NCBI RefSeq assembly: GCF_900116005.1
Contig: NZ_FOYI01000004.1
Location: 62,001 to 126,000 of the forward strand
Length of the DNA stretch: 64,000 nucleotides
Direction: 5' to 3'
Source of the DNA: Poseidonocella sedimentorum
Lineage (GTDB): Bacteria; Pseudomonadota; Alphaproteobacteria; Rhodobacterales; Rhodobacteraceae
How positions within the stretch are numbered: position 1 is the stretch's first letter; each line of letters begins with the position of its first letter. Position numbers and translations under genes: made by a program. Below the pieces are notes generated by a model. It was not told the DNA's origin, made no database searches, and worked only from the letters and a program-made list of their open reading frames with translations. Positions 55,879 to 64,000 of this stretch are shown here, piece after piece.

Positions 55879-56859
55879 TCAGTCCGTGGATTGGGCGATC
55901 TCGACCAGCTTGGCCATCTCGGGATTGGCGGCGAGATAGTCGTTGTAGACCGAGGCCATCGCGTCCTGGAACGGGGTCTTGTCCGCGATCTCGGTCACGA
56001 CGATCCCGGCGGCCTCCACCTCCGAGCGGGCTTTTTCGGACCCGACGGCCCAGAGCTCGCGCTGATAGAGCGCGGCCTCTTCCGCCGCGGCGCGCACGGC
56101 CGACTGCATCTCATCGGACAAAGCGTTGAACTTGGTGGTGTTGACGCAGATGCACTCGGGGATGATCAGGTGCTCGGAGAGCGAATAGTGGCTCGCGACC
56201 TCGTAGTGGCCCACGCTGCGGAAGGACGGGAAGTTGTTTTCCGCCCCATCCACGACGCCGGTCTTGAGCGCCTGTTGCACCTCGCCGAAGGCCATCGGCG
56301 ACGGGTTGCCGCCCATCGCGGAGATCATCGCGGTGTAGAGATCGTTGTTCATCACGCGGATCTTGAGCCCCTCGACGTCGGCCGGAGTCTCGATCGGCTT
56401 TTGCGCATAGAAGGAGCGCGCGCCGGCGTCGACCCATGCGATCGGCAGGATGCCCGCCTCGCCCATGGCCTCCGCCATGATCCCGCCCGCTTCGCCGTCG
56501 AGCACACGGAACATGTGCGGCACGCTCTTGAAGATGAACGGCAGCGAGACGAGGTTCGCCTCGTTCACGATCTGGCCGATGGGACCGAGGTTGAAATTGC
56601 CGATGTCGATCGCGCCGATCCGCACCTGTTCGATGGCGTCGGGCTGCGAGCCGAGAACGCCGCCGTGGAAGACATCCACGGTGATCTCGCCGCCGGTCTT
56701 CTCGGCCACAAGCTCGGCAAAGCGATCCATCGCGGCGGTGTTGGGGTGGCCGTCGTTGTGAATGTTCCAGGCGCGCCAGGTGTCGGCCATGGCCCCGGAT
56801 CCGAGCATGGCAACAGTGGCTGCGCCGACACAGAATGTCGTCAGTTTCTTAAGCATCAT
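55879..56859 (-). CDS. dctP: TRAP transporter substrate-binding protein DctP-type (second system)
   Basis: This 326-aa protein has a signal peptide (~1-25) and the DctP core: EQVRIGAIDIGNFNLGPIG, VEGLKIRVMNNDLYTAMISAMGGNPSPMAFGEV, and a C-terminal helix. It is the first gene of the operon and is divergent from the GntR gene. The arginine in LKIRVMN is the usual carboxylate ligand, so an organic acid is likely. Confidence 0.92.
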   Translation of the reverse strand: MMLKKLTTFCVGAATVAMLGSGAMADTWRAWNIHNDGHPNTAAMDRFAELVAEKTGGEITVDVFHGGVLGSQPDAIEQVRIGAIDIGNFNLGPIGQIVNEANLVSLPFIFKSVPHMFRVLDGEAGGIMAEAMGEAGILPIAWVDAGARSFYAQKPIETPADVEGLKIRVMNNDLYTAMISAMGGNPSPMAFGEVQQALKTGVVDGAENNFPSFRSVGHYEVASHYSLSEHLIIPECICVNTTKFNALSDEMQSAVRAAAEEAALYQRELWAVGSEKARSEVEAAGIVVTEIADKTPFQDAMASVYNDYLAANPEMAKLVEIAQSTD

Positions 56860-56910
56860 TTCCTCCCTATGCAGTCATGATCGGCAGGGCCCTCCCGGGC
56901 AACAAGCACC

Positions 56911-56938
56911 TTGACTACAGGTTATTGGTGACTAGTAT
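56911..56938 (+). promoter_or_regulatory. Candidate promoter of the GntR gene
   Basis: TTGACT (56911-56916), a 16-base spacer and TAGTAT (56933-56938) form a reasonable sigma-70 promoter pointing at the GntR gene. It lies in the 211-bp divergent region shared with the TRAP operon, where a regulator could control both. No strict long palindrome is visible. Confidence 0.45.
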
Positions 56939-57070
56939 CCCAACAAAGTCAACAGAAATTTCTTCGCTCCGATCCGGACACGAAGGGCCATGTTGGCCGC
57001 TCGATCGTGCACTCCGCCGCAAACCGGTTTATCCAGAGCGCCGATCAAAATGCCGAAGAGGAGGGACGCG

Positions 57071-57751
57071 ATGCTCGAAGCTGCAGACCAGATCGCGCCG
57101 CGCACCACGACCGACATGGTCTTCGATGCGCTGCACGAGCAGATCCAGACGCTGAAGATCCTGCCGGGGACGCGCATTTCCGAAGCCGAAGTGGCCGCAA
57201 ATCTCGGCGTGTCGCGCCAACCCGTGCGCGATGCGTTCAACCGGCTCAGCAACCTGCAACTCCTGCGGATCAGGCCGCAGCGGGCGACGGTCGTCAGCGG
57301 CTTCTCCATGCCCGAAATCAAGAACGTCCGGTTCATCCGGCTGGCCATCGAGTTGGAGATTGCGCGGCTGGCCTGCGCCAACTGGACGCCGGAGCATCAC
57401 CAGAAGCTGGAGGCCAACATCGAGCGCCAGCGCGCCGCCATCGCGGCGATCCAGATCGACCGGTTCCACAAGCTCGACTACGAATTCCACCAGATGATCT
57501 GCACCCTTGCCGGCCATCCGCTCGCCTTCAAGACACTCATGCAATGCAAGCAGAAGGTGGAGCGGCTGTGCATGCTCAGCCTCGCGCGGGAGGACGAAGT
57601 CTCAGCGGTTCTTGTCGATCATCAGGACATCGCAGCGGCGCTCGCGGAGGGCTCGGCGGAGAAAGTCGAAAAGGTCTTCCGCCGCCATCTGGGCCGTCTG
57701 GACGAGGCGATCATCGAGATCCACGAGAAGCATTCGGAGTATTTCGACTAG
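57071..57751 (+). CDS. GntR-family (FCD-type) transcriptional regulator
   Basis: This 226-aa regulator has an N-terminal winged helix (PGTRISEAEVAANLGVSRQPVRDAFNRL) and an all-helical FCD ligand domain with metal-type residues (EFHQM, VDHQDI, RRHLG). I chose the ATG at 57071 because GAGGAGG lies five bases upstream; open frame continues back to 56990. It is divergent from the second TRAP operon and likely regulates it. Confidence 0.9.
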   Translation: MLEAADQIAPRTTTDMVFDALHEQIQTLKILPGTRISEAEVAANLGVSRQPVRDAFNRLSNLQLLRIRPQRATVVSGFSMPEIKNVRFIRLAIELEIARLACANWTPEHHQKLEANIERQRAAIAAIQIDRFHKLDYEFHQMICTLAGHPLAFKTLMQCKQKVERLCMLSLAREDEVSAVLVDHQDIAAALAEGSAEKVEKVFRRHLGRLDEAIIEIHEKHSEYFD

Positions 57752-57787
57752 CCCCTCCCGGATGGCGCCAGAAGGGCACGCCGCGCT

Positions 57788-58963
57788 TCAGTTGAGCCGC
57801 ACCGGCAGGTTGAGCGGCCCGCGAAAGCCAAAGCCCTTCCAGACCACGCTCGCCGGATCGACCAGCTCCATGTCGGGGAAGCGCTCGAAGATCAGCGGCA
57901 ACAGGATCTTGCCCACCATCAGCCGCGCCATATGCGTGCCCATGCAATGGTGCGGGCCGCTGCCGAAACTCTGGTGGATGTTGCGCTCGCGGAAGACGTT
58001 GAAGGTCTCGGGGGCGTCGAAGCGCTCTTCGTCGTGGTTGGCGGAGGCCTGAATCGTCATGACGACCTCGCCCCTGGGGATCGTGATTCCGCGGATTTCG
58101 GTGTCCTCCATGACGAGCCGTGAGCTGGCCTGGATCGGCGCGACCCAGCGGACCCCCTCTTCGAAGGCCTTGCCCCACTCGCCGGACACCTTCAGCGCCA
58201 CCAGCTGCTCCGGGGCCTGCAGCAGCCCGAAGAGGATCGTCAGCATTGCATCGCGCGGCTCGTTGATGCCGCCGCCGATGGCGATCTTGATATTGGCGAG
58301 GATCTGGCTCCAGGCGATGGGATCTTCGGCATTGACCATCACCGAGAGCGCCGATTGATCCGGATCGGCCCGCAGGCGCTCTGCATTGGCCGCGATACAG
58401 GCGTTCATCTCGACATTGGCCGCCGCCACCCGCTCGAACGGCTCATCGAACCAGCCGAAATTCCCTGCCCCGTCGATCAGCGCCTGCGACCAATGCTGCA
58501 TCTGGGTGTCGGTCGCGTCGGGAATGCCGAGCACCTCGGCGAGGATCCGCGCCGAAAGCGGGCCGGCCAGAGCCGGGAACAAGTCCACCACCTCGCCGCG
58601 CGGCAGGCGGTCGAGATAGGCATGGGCATGGGCCTCATAGGCGGGCGACCAGATCCCCTTGAGGTTCCGCGCCGAAAAGCTCGGCGTCATCGCCAGACGT
58701 TCGCGCATGTGCTCTTCGCCATCCTTGCGCATCAGCGTATGCGCCTCGAAGGCCTTTTCCATCGGGGTCGAGGGATCGTTGGAGCTGAACAGCGCGGGGT
58801 TGTCCTTCACCATGCGGCAATCCTCGGCCTTGGTAAGCAAGGTCCGCTTGACCGCCTCGACCCGCAGCACCGGCCGCTCGGCGCGCAGCCGCTTGTAGAC
58901 CGGATAGGGATCGTCGGTCAGCTGCTGGATGGTGATCTCTGTGTCGATGGGGGCAAAGGGCAT
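57788..58963 (-). CDS. Cytochrome P450
   Basis: This 391-aa bacterial P450 has the heme motif FGSGPHHCMG (Cys340). The K-helix region around VRWVAPIQASSR is less regular than usual. The I-helix reads GGGINEPRDAM, so the usual acid-alcohol pair (D/E-T) is replaced by Asn-Glu-Pro. This pattern is shared by a subset of alphaproteobacterial P450s. No dedicated ferredoxin or reductase gene is adjacent, and the gene stands alone between the GntR gene and the sugar ABC operon. The substrate is unknown. Confidence 0.9.
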   Translation of the reverse strand: MPFAPIDTEITIQQLTDDPYPVYKRLRAERPVLRVEAVKRTLLTKAEDCRMVKDNPALFSSNDPSTPMEKAFEAHTLMRKDGEEHMRERLAMTPSFSARNLKGIWSPAYEAHAHAYLDRLPRGEVVDLFPALAGPLSARILAEVLGIPDATDTQMQHWSQALIDGAGNFGWFDEPFERVAAANVEMNACIAANAERLRADPDQSALSVMVNAEDPIAWSQILANIKIAIGGGINEPRDAMLTILFGLLQAPEQLVALKVSGEWGKAFEEGVRWVAPIQASSRLVMEDTEIRGITIPRGEVVMTIQASANHDEERFDAPETFNVFRERNIHQSFGSGPHHCMGTHMARLMVGKILLPLIFERFPDMELVDPASVVWKGFGFRGPLNLPVRLN

Positions 58964-59177
58964 GGCTGCGCTCCTGTCTTTCGGTCCGGCCCTTCGGTGC
59001 AGAGGAGTTCCGCCCTCGCAGGGATGTGCCGCAGTCATACCGGTCGGCAGCGGAAAAGCGCAACTGCGCCTTGGCGGGACAGGATCCAGTCCATTCGGGC
59101 TCAAGGTCGAGCTCGGGAATGGGGTGCGCGCGGTGCGGCTTGGGCTGGCCGCGGAACGGGCTCGGGCAAGTAGCTTC

Positions 59178-59204
59178 CCCGAGGCCCACGCGGGGGGCCT
59201 CGGG
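59178..59204 (-). terminator. Hairpin terminator of the sugar ABC operon
   Basis: CCCGAGGCC and GGCCTCGGG form a perfect 9-bp stem, 23 bp after the ATPase gene stop. There is no strong T-run on the minus side. It is part of a 264-bp gap before the P450 gene in which no other feature is seen. Confidence 0.5.
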
Positions 59205-59227
59205 ACTTTTACCAGGTCAGGCCGCTC

Positions 59228-60046
59228 TTAGACAGTGCCGCCCAGCGATCCTTCGAGCTGCGCAAGCTCCTGCCCACCGGCCATGAGGTCCTGCAGCTCC
59301 TCGGGCGAGATCTCGCCGCGCGTCGCCGTCCCCAGGGTCTGCCCGCGATTGAGCACGGTGAACCGGTCGCCCACGGCCAGCGCATGGCGCACATTGTGGC
59401 TGATGAAGACGACGCCAATCCCCTGCTTGCGGACCCGGTCGATCGTGGCCAGTACGTTCGACGTCTGGCGCACGCCAAGCGCCGAGGTTGGCTCGTCCAG
59501 GATCAGGATCTTGGCGCCGAAATGAACCGCCCGGGCAATCGCGACGGTCTGTCGCTCGCCGCCCGAAAGCGTGCCGACCGCCTGATCGGGCCCGCGCAGG
59601 TTGATGCCCATCTTGCGCATCTCCTCCATGGTCACCTCGTCGGCCTTCTTCTTGTCGAAAAAGCTGATCCCCGCCACCTTCTTCTCGGGCTCGTTGCCCA
59701 TGAAGAAGTTGCGGCTGACGCTCATCAACGGGATCATCGCAAGGTGCTGGTGCACCGTGGCAATCCCGGCCTCGATCGCATCGCGCGGATCTTCGAAGCG
59801 CATCGGCTTGCCTTCGAAAAAGATCTCGCCCGCGGTCGGCTTGTGAACGCCCGACATCGTCTTGATGAAGGTCGACTTGCCGGCGCCATTGTCGCCCAGA
59901 AGGCAGTGACACTCGCCGGGCCGCACATCGAAGCTCACACCGGCCAGCGCGATCACGCGGCCGAAATGCTTTTCGATGTTCCTCATCTCGATGATCGGCG
60001 CGGCACTGGCCGTCTCGCCGTGGTGGAATGTGCTGTCCTGAGCCAT
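59228..60046 (-). CDS. CUT2 sugar ABC transporter ATPase (single domain)
   Basis: This 272-aa ATPase has Walker [10 protein letters not shown], signature TLSGGERQT and Walker [13 protein letters not shown]. It has one nucleotide-binding domain, as in FrcA-like systems, rather than the duplicated RbsA type. It is one base after the permease gene and is the last gene of the operon. Confidence 0.92.
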   Translation of the reverse strand: MAQDSTFHHGETASAAPIIEMRNIEKHFGRVIALAGVSFDVRPGECHCLLGDNGAGKSTFIKTMSGVHKPTAGEIFFEGKPMRFEDPRDAIEAGIATVHQHLAMIPLMSVSRNFFMGNEPEKKVAGISFFDKKKADEVTMEEMRKMGINLRGPDQAVGTLSGGERQTVAIARAVHFGAKILILDEPTSALGVRQTSNVLATIDRVRKQGIGVVFISHNVRHALAVGDRFTVLNRGQTLGTATRGEISPEELQDLMAGGQELAQLEGSLGGTV

Positions 60047-60047
60047 A

Positions 60048-61172
60048 TCAACGCTCCCCGGTGATGATGCGGCGGATGTAGGTGTTCAGGATCACGGCCC
60101 CCAGCAGGATCACCCCCAGGAACACCCGGAAGAGCGAGCTTTCGACCCCGGCAAAGAACAACCCCTGTTGCACGACACCGAAGATCAGCGCGCCGAGCGC
60201 CGCCCCGAGGACCGAGCCGTAGCCGCCCGTCAGGAGCGCGCCGCCGATGACCACCGCGATGATCGCCTCGAACTCCTTGAGCAGCCCCCGGTCCGCGCCG
60301 GCGGAGCCGAACTCCATGACCTGACAGACAGCGAAAACCGTCGCGCAGAAGGCCGTGAACATGAACATGAGGATCTTGACCCGATTGACCGGGACGCCGG
60401 AATTGCGCGCGGCTTCCGCGTCGCCCCCGGCGGCGAAGATCCAGTTGCCGAACTTGGTCTTGGTCAGCAGCACATGGCCGAAGATGACCAGCACAATGGC
60501 CCAGACGATCAGCATCGGGACGCCGTCAACGACCGGTTGACCCTGTTTGGTGCCGCGCTCGAACGTGGCGATGATGCCCGCATCCCCGAGCCAGGTGAAG
60601 ACACCCTGCAGGATCTTGCCGCCGAAAATCGGGGCGAGCCAGTCGCCTTCGGCCACGTCGAGGATGCCGCCGATGATCGTCTTGCGCTCGATCACCTGGG
60701 GCAGGAAGATCGTGAAGCCGCGCAGGATGAACAGGAAGGCCAGCGTCACGATGAAGCTGGGAAGCCCGGTGCGGATGACGATCCAGCCGTTGAACGCGCC
60801 GATGGCCGTGCAGAGCACGAAGGTCGTCATGATGGCGAGCCAGACCGGCCAGCCGTATGTGACCGAGAAAATCGCGATCATCATGCCTGCGAACCCGATC
60901 ATCGAGCCCACGGAAAGGTCGAACTCGCCAGCGATCATCAGCAGACACGCGCCAACCGCGATGATCATGAATTGCGCCGAAACGATCGACCAGTTCATGA
61001 CGCCTTGGCTGTTGAACATCCCGCTGTCGAAAGCGAATAGCAAAAAGAACGTGAACACGGCGACGGTTCCGACGATGCCACCCAGCTCGGGGCGGATCAT
61101 CGCGTTTCGAAACGCGGAAATATCCTTGATGCGTTCGTCGGAAGCGGCCGTGGGTTGGGTCGCGTTTGTCAT
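60048..61172 (-). CDS. CUT2 sugar ABC transporter permease
   Basis: This 374-aa permease has about ten helices and the RbsC/FrcC-type segments [36 protein letters not shown] and [16 protein letters not shown] chose the ATG at 61172 (MTNATQ). A strong hairpin lies between it and the binding-protein gene. Confidence 0.92.
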   Translation of the reverse strand: MTNATQPTAASDERIKDISAFRNAMIRPELGGIVGTVAVFTFFLLFAFDSGMFNSQGVMNWSIVSAQFMIIAVGACLLMIAGEFDLSVGSMIGFAGMMIAIFSVTYGWPVWLAIMTTFVLCTAIGAFNGWIVIRTGLPSFIVTLAFLFILRGFTIFLPQVIERKTIIGGILDVAEGDWLAPIFGGKILQGVFTWLGDAGIIATFERGTKQGQPVVDGVPMLIVWAIVLVIFGHVLLTKTKFGNWIFAAGGDAEAARNSGVPVNRVKILMFMFTAFCATVFAVCQVMEFGSAGADRGLLKEFEAIIAVVIGGALLTGGYGSVLGAALGALIFGVVQQGLFFAGVESSLFRVFLGVILLGAVILNTYIRRIITGER

Positions 61173-61215
61173 GCGACATCTCCCCAATGACTTGGTTTTC
61201 AGGAACGAGGGTGGG

Positions 61216-61245
61216 GGAAGGGCGCCGCCGGGGCGGCCCCCTTCC
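61216..61245 (-). other. Intercistronic hairpin after the sugar-binding-protein gene
   Basis: GGAAGGGGGCCGCC pairs with GGCGGCGCCCTTCC (14 bp, one mismatch, two-base tip) in the 83-bp gap before the permease gene. This placement is like that seen in the two TRAP operons here. Confidence 0.7.
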
Positions 61246-61255
61246 GAGGTGAGAA

Positions 61256-62206
61256 TTAGCGGTATTCGCCCGCGAATTGCTCGATCTTTTCAAGGCCGTC
61301 GGCGGTCACGAAGCCGGGGCCGGAGTTGATGTTGTTGCCCGGCAGGACGCCGTAGCGGTGGTAGTTCGTCATGACCACAACCGGAAGGTAGGCCTGGAGG
61401 AAGGGCTGCTGGTCGATGCCCCACTGGATGACGCCGTTCTTGATGCCCTCGACGATCTCGCCGCCAAGGTCGAAGGTGCCGAAGTAGATGTCGCCGGCCA
61501 TGCCGTTTTCTTCCAGCGCCAGCAGCGTCGGATCGGCCGAGGTCGGCCCGAGGGTCAGCACGGCGTCGGTGTCGGGGTTGGCCGAGAGATAGGCCAGAAC
61601 GCGGTTCTTGATCTCGCCCGGATCTTGCCCGGCATCGATCATCTGGTTGCCAAGCTCGACGCCCAGACCGTCCGCGAACCCCTGGCAGCGTTCCTGCGAG
61701 GAGGGCTGCACGATGTAGTGGTTCACACAGAGGAACGATTCGATGCCATCGCCCTTGGCGCGCAGGCCAGCGGCATAGCCCGCGTCGTATTCCGGCTGGC
61801 CGACATACATCAGAGCGCCGATTTCGCGGGCCTTTTCGGGCGAGCCGGTGTTCATGATGATGACGTCGATGCCGCTGTCGATCGCGTTGCGGATCGGGCC
61901 TTCGAGGATGTCCGGGTCCGCCAGCGTGGTGATGATGCCGTGCGGGCCGGAGGCCGCGGCCTGATCGATGATGCGCGCCATGTCAGCAAGGTCGCCGGTC
62001 GGCGGGTTGCGATACTCGACCTCGACGCCCATCTGCTCGCCTGCCAGCGCGATGCCGTTCTTGATGGTGTTCCACCAGCTGTCGCTGTCCGGAGCGTGGC
62101 TGACGAGAACGTATTTCTCACCTTCGGCAGACGCGCCCGTGGCCGCGACCAGCGGCACCGCGGCAACCGCCGTGGCCAGAGCGAGTTTCGTGATGATCGA
62201 TTTCAT
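61256..62206 (-). CDS. CUT2 sugar ABC transporter substrate-binding protein
   Basis: This 316-aa periplasmic protein has a signal peptide (~1-27) and the RbsB-like fold: VLVSHAPDSDSWWNTIKNG, DSGIDVIIMNTG, and GTFDLGGEIVEGIKNGVIQWGIDQQP. It is the first gene of the operon. The palindromic operator at 62288-62301 is 81 bp upstream. The neighbouring Gfo/Idh/MocA enzyme suggests a cyclitol or an unusual sugar as ligand (inference). Confidence 0.92.
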   Translation of the reverse strand: MKSIITKLALATAVAAVPLVAATGASAEGEKYVLVSHAPDSDSWWNTIKNGIALAGEQMGVEVEYRNPPTGDLADMARIIDQAAASGPHGIITTLADPDILEGPIRNAIDSGIDVIIMNTGSPEKAREIGALMYVGQPEYDAGYAAGLRAKGDGIESFLCVNHYIVQPSSQERCQGFADGLGVELGNQMIDAGQDPGEIKNRVLAYLSANPDTDAVLTLGPTSADPTLLALEENGMAGDIYFGTFDLGGEIVEGIKNGVIQWGIDQQPFLQAYLPVVVMTNYHRYGVLPGNNINSGPGFVTADGLEKIEQFAGEYR

Positions 62207-62287
62207 GGCTTCCTCCCTGAAGTCCCGATTTTAGAGACGGACCGAACCCGCCTCTCGTCACCTAACGTAACAGCAAGTCAGATTTGT

Positions 62288-62301
62288 TGCAACCGGTTGC
62301 A
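62288..62301. promoter_or_regulatory. LacI-type operator, perfect 14-bp palindrome
   Basis: TGCAACCGGTTGCA is exactly self-complementary with a central CG. It lies in the 177-bp region between the divergent sugar ABC operon and the LacI gene and can serve both. It shares the AACCGGTT core with the site at 40122-40139. Confidence 0.8.
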
Positions 62302-62383
62302 TATTATTTCTGGCGAATCTGCTTTTCCGCCGGCAGAATTGGGATAAGATATCGAAAACACAGTGGAGTACGGGTGCATCTTG

Positions 62384-63382
62384 ATGGCGGTGACATTGAA
62401 AGAGGTTGCGGAAAGAGCCGGAGTTTCGCGCTCTGCGGTGTCCCGGACCTTTACCGATGGCGCCTCGGTCTCTGAGGCGATGCGGCGCAAGGTCGAAAAG
62501 GCCGCGCGCGAGCTGGGCTACAGCCCCAACGCACTCGCCTCGTCGCTCACCACCGGCCGGACCAAGCTGATCGGGCTGGTGTCGAACAACTTCCACAACC
62601 CGATTTTCCTTGAGGTCTTCGACCTTTTCACGCGCGGGCTTCAGGACCGGGAGCTGCGGCCCCTGCTCGTCAACCTGTCGGAGGAGACCGACCCCGAAGC
62701 CTCCGTCCGGATGCTGCGGCAATATTCGGTCGACGGGGTGATCGTTGCCTCCTCGACCTTGCCGCCCGGGTTCGCCAAGGCGTTTCGCGATGCGGGCGTG
62801 CCCGTCGTGCATGCCTTTGGCCGCTATTCCTCGGCGCCCGAAGTGCATGTTGTGGGGATCGACAACCGCGAAGCCGGGCGCCTGGCTGCGCGGACACTGG
62901 TCGCGCGGGGCTATTCCCACGTCGGCTTCATGGGCGGCCCGGAATCCGCCACCTCGACTCAGGACCGCTACACCGGGTTCGTGTCGGAACTCGCGGCCTA
63001 CCCGAAGATCAAGGTCTCCTACTCTTTTGCCGGCGCCTATTCCTTCGATGCCGGGCGGAGCGAGATGCTGCGCCTGCTCAAGGGCCAGCCGGCAGAGGCC
63101 TATTTCGGCGGTGACGATGTTCTGTCGATCGGCGCGCTCTCGGCGATCCGCGACAGCGGGCTGGATTGCCCGGGCGATGTCGGGATCCTGGGGCTGAATG
63201 ACATGGAAATGGCCGGCTGGGCGAACATCGATCTGACGACCATTCACCAGCCCATTCGCCAGATCGTGACCTCCTCCATCGAGTTGATGGCGGCCACGCT
63301 GGAAGACCGGGACCGCTACCCGGAGGCGCGCATCTTCTCCTGCACGGTGGTGGAGCGGGGCACCCTGCGCCCCGCTCCCTAG
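62384..63382 (+). CDS. LacI-family regulator of the sugar ABC operon
   Basis: This 332-aa protein has an N-terminal helix-turn-helix (TLKEVAERAGVSRSAVSRTFTDG) and a sugar-binding sensor domain. I chose the ATG at 62384, where the HTH alignment begins; an upstream GTG (62363) is also in frame. It is convergent, two bases from the oxidoreductase gene stop. Confidence 0.9.
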   Translation: MAVTLKEVAERAGVSRSAVSRTFTDGASVSEAMRRKVEKAARELGYSPNALASSLTTGRTKLIGLVSNNFHNPIFLEVFDLFTRGLQDRELRPLLVNLSEETDPEASVRMLRQYSVDGVIVASSTLPPGFAKAFRDAGVPVVHAFGRYSSAPEVHVVGIDNREAGRLAARTLVARGYSHVGFMGGPESATSTQDRYTGFVSELAAYPKIKVSYSFAGAYSFDAGRSEMLRLLKGQPAEAYFGGDDVLSIGALSAIRDSGLDCPGDVGILGLNDMEMAGWANIDLTTIHQPIRQIVTSSIELMAATLEDRDRYPEARIFSCTVVERGTLRPAP

Positions 63383-63384
63383 AG

Positions 63385-64000
63385 TCAGCGGAACATCGGC
63401 GGGCGCGCGTCCATCCACGCGCCGCTCTGCTTGGCCGAGGCCACCGCGGTATGCACCGCCGCCATCGACCGCACGCCCGCCTCCGCGCCGGGCAATCCGT
63501 CCCGGGTCTCGCCCGCAATCGCATCGGCAAGATCGCAGTAGATGTTGGCCACTGCCAGCGGGAAGCCTTCAGGGTGCGCGATCGACACGCGGCTGAGCCG
63601 CTGCGCCTCCGCATGCAACCCGCCCTCGCCCTTCTCGATGATCTGGGTGCGGCCGCCGACGGGCGTGTAGATCAGCTGGTTAGGCTGCTCCGATGCCCAG
63701 CGAAGGCCCCCGGTCTCGCCGAAGATCTGGATGTCGAACCCGTGCTGCCGCCCGATCGCGACGGATGAGGTCCAGAGCCGCCCGACCGTGCCGCCCGCCA
63801 TGCGGAAATTGACCATCGCGTCATCTTCCAGCTCGCGCGAGGGGATGGTCGAGGCAAAATCGGCCGAGAGCGTTTCCACCTCGTCGTCGCAGACGAAGCT
63901 CGCCATGTGCAGCGCGTGGATGCCGCAATCGGCGAACTGGCCCGAGACCCCCGCCATCTTGGGATCATAGCGCCAGCGCACGCGGGGGTTATCCGCATCG
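63385..64000 (-). CDS. Gfo/Idh/MocA-family oxidoreductase, N-terminus outside window
   Basis: This is the C-terminal ~205 residues of an NAD(P)-dependent sugar or inositol dehydrogenase. Visible are GQFADCGIHALHMASF (catalytic-site D-x-G-x-H-x-x-H pattern), the beta-sheet substrate domain (VGRLWTSSVAIGRQHGFDIQIFGETGG) and the closing helix ending MDARPPMFR. The reading frame continues past the right edge. It is next to the sugar ABC operon and its regulator. Confidence 0.88.
   Translation of the reverse strand, partial: DADNPRVRWRYDPKMAGVSGQFADCGIHALHMASFVCDDEVETLSADFASTIPSRELEDDAMVNFRMAGGTVGRLWTSSVAIGRQHGFDIQIFGETGGLRWASEQPNQLIYTPVGGRTQIIEKGEGGLHAEAQRLSRVSIAHPEGFPLAVANIYCDLADAIAGETRDGLPGAEAGVRSMAAVHTAVASAKQSGAWMDARPPMFR

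Noticed and set aside
1-64000. tRNA, rRNA, insertion sequences, integrases or attachment sites
   Set aside because: No T-loop/cloverleaf pattern, transposase-like ORF or terminal inverted repeat was seen on reading both strands.

Overview
The window is GC-rich, tightly packed alphaproteobacterial DNA. It is most likely from the Roseobacter group (Rhodobacterales). The evidence is two TRAP transporter operons, a VPLPA-type C-terminal sorting signal, a large RTX protein, a betaine-type ABC system, many 4-base ATGA/GTGA gene overlaps and strong GGAGG-type ribosome sites. No rRNA, tRNA, CRISPR array, transposase or phage gene was found by eye.

Region A (1-18,025, all minus strand) is a biosynthetic cluster that continues past the left edge. 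It reads as two transcription blocks. The first block (18,231 to 11,363) holds a possible 69-aa ORF, two paralogous B12-binding radical SAM proteins, a twitch-type radical SAM protein, an FdtA-like sugar ketoisomerase and an NDP-hexose 2,3-dehydratase. The second block (10,979 to the edge) holds a small ferredoxin-fold protein, a GT-A glycosyltransferase-like protein, a second twitch-type radical SAM protein, a free-standing acyl carrier protein, a GT1 glycosyltransferase and a multidomain PUFA/glycolipid-type polyketide synthase (enoylreductase-like barrel-KS-AT-ACP-KR). My inference is a glycosylated, deoxysugar-bearing polyketide or lipid that is further changed by four radical SAM enzymes.

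Region B (18,779-32,300, minus strand) encodes cell-surface and secreted products. A four-gene operon encodes a 158-aa unknown, a SARP-like regulator with a TPR-type C-terminus, a Tat-exported fusion of a vanadium-haloperoxidase/PAP2 domain with a subtilisin domain, and a trypsin-like protease. Next to it are a VPLPA-CTERM protein and a ~1,984-aa RTX/Calx-beta/VWD protein that is broken by a single-base frameshift. Both units have the same 11-bp-period direct repeat upstream, which is the kind of site SARP/OmpR-fold regulators bind.

Region C (32,521-44,711) holds a stress trio (AhpD-like, bacterioferritin, membrane protein) and a betaine/choline-type ABC transporter (ProV-ProW-ProX) coupled to a DUF1989-GcvT fusion. 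A divergent LacI regulator faces that operon across a perfect palindromic operator. 5-formyl-THF cyclo-ligase and a Na+/H+ antiporter with a cyclic-nucleotide-binding tail follow.

Region D (44,928-64,000) is catabolic and housekeeping. It contains a TRAP operon with an L-idonate-dehydrogenase-like enzyme and a LacI regulator, a TRIC/YicG-like membrane protein, CydDC, a second TRAP operon divergent from a GntR regulator, a cytochrome P450, and a CUT2 sugar ABC operon divergent from a LacI regulator over a palindromic operator. A Gfo/Idh/MocA oxidoreductase runs off the right edge. In all three binding-protein-led operons a strong hairpin lies just after the binding-protein gene.
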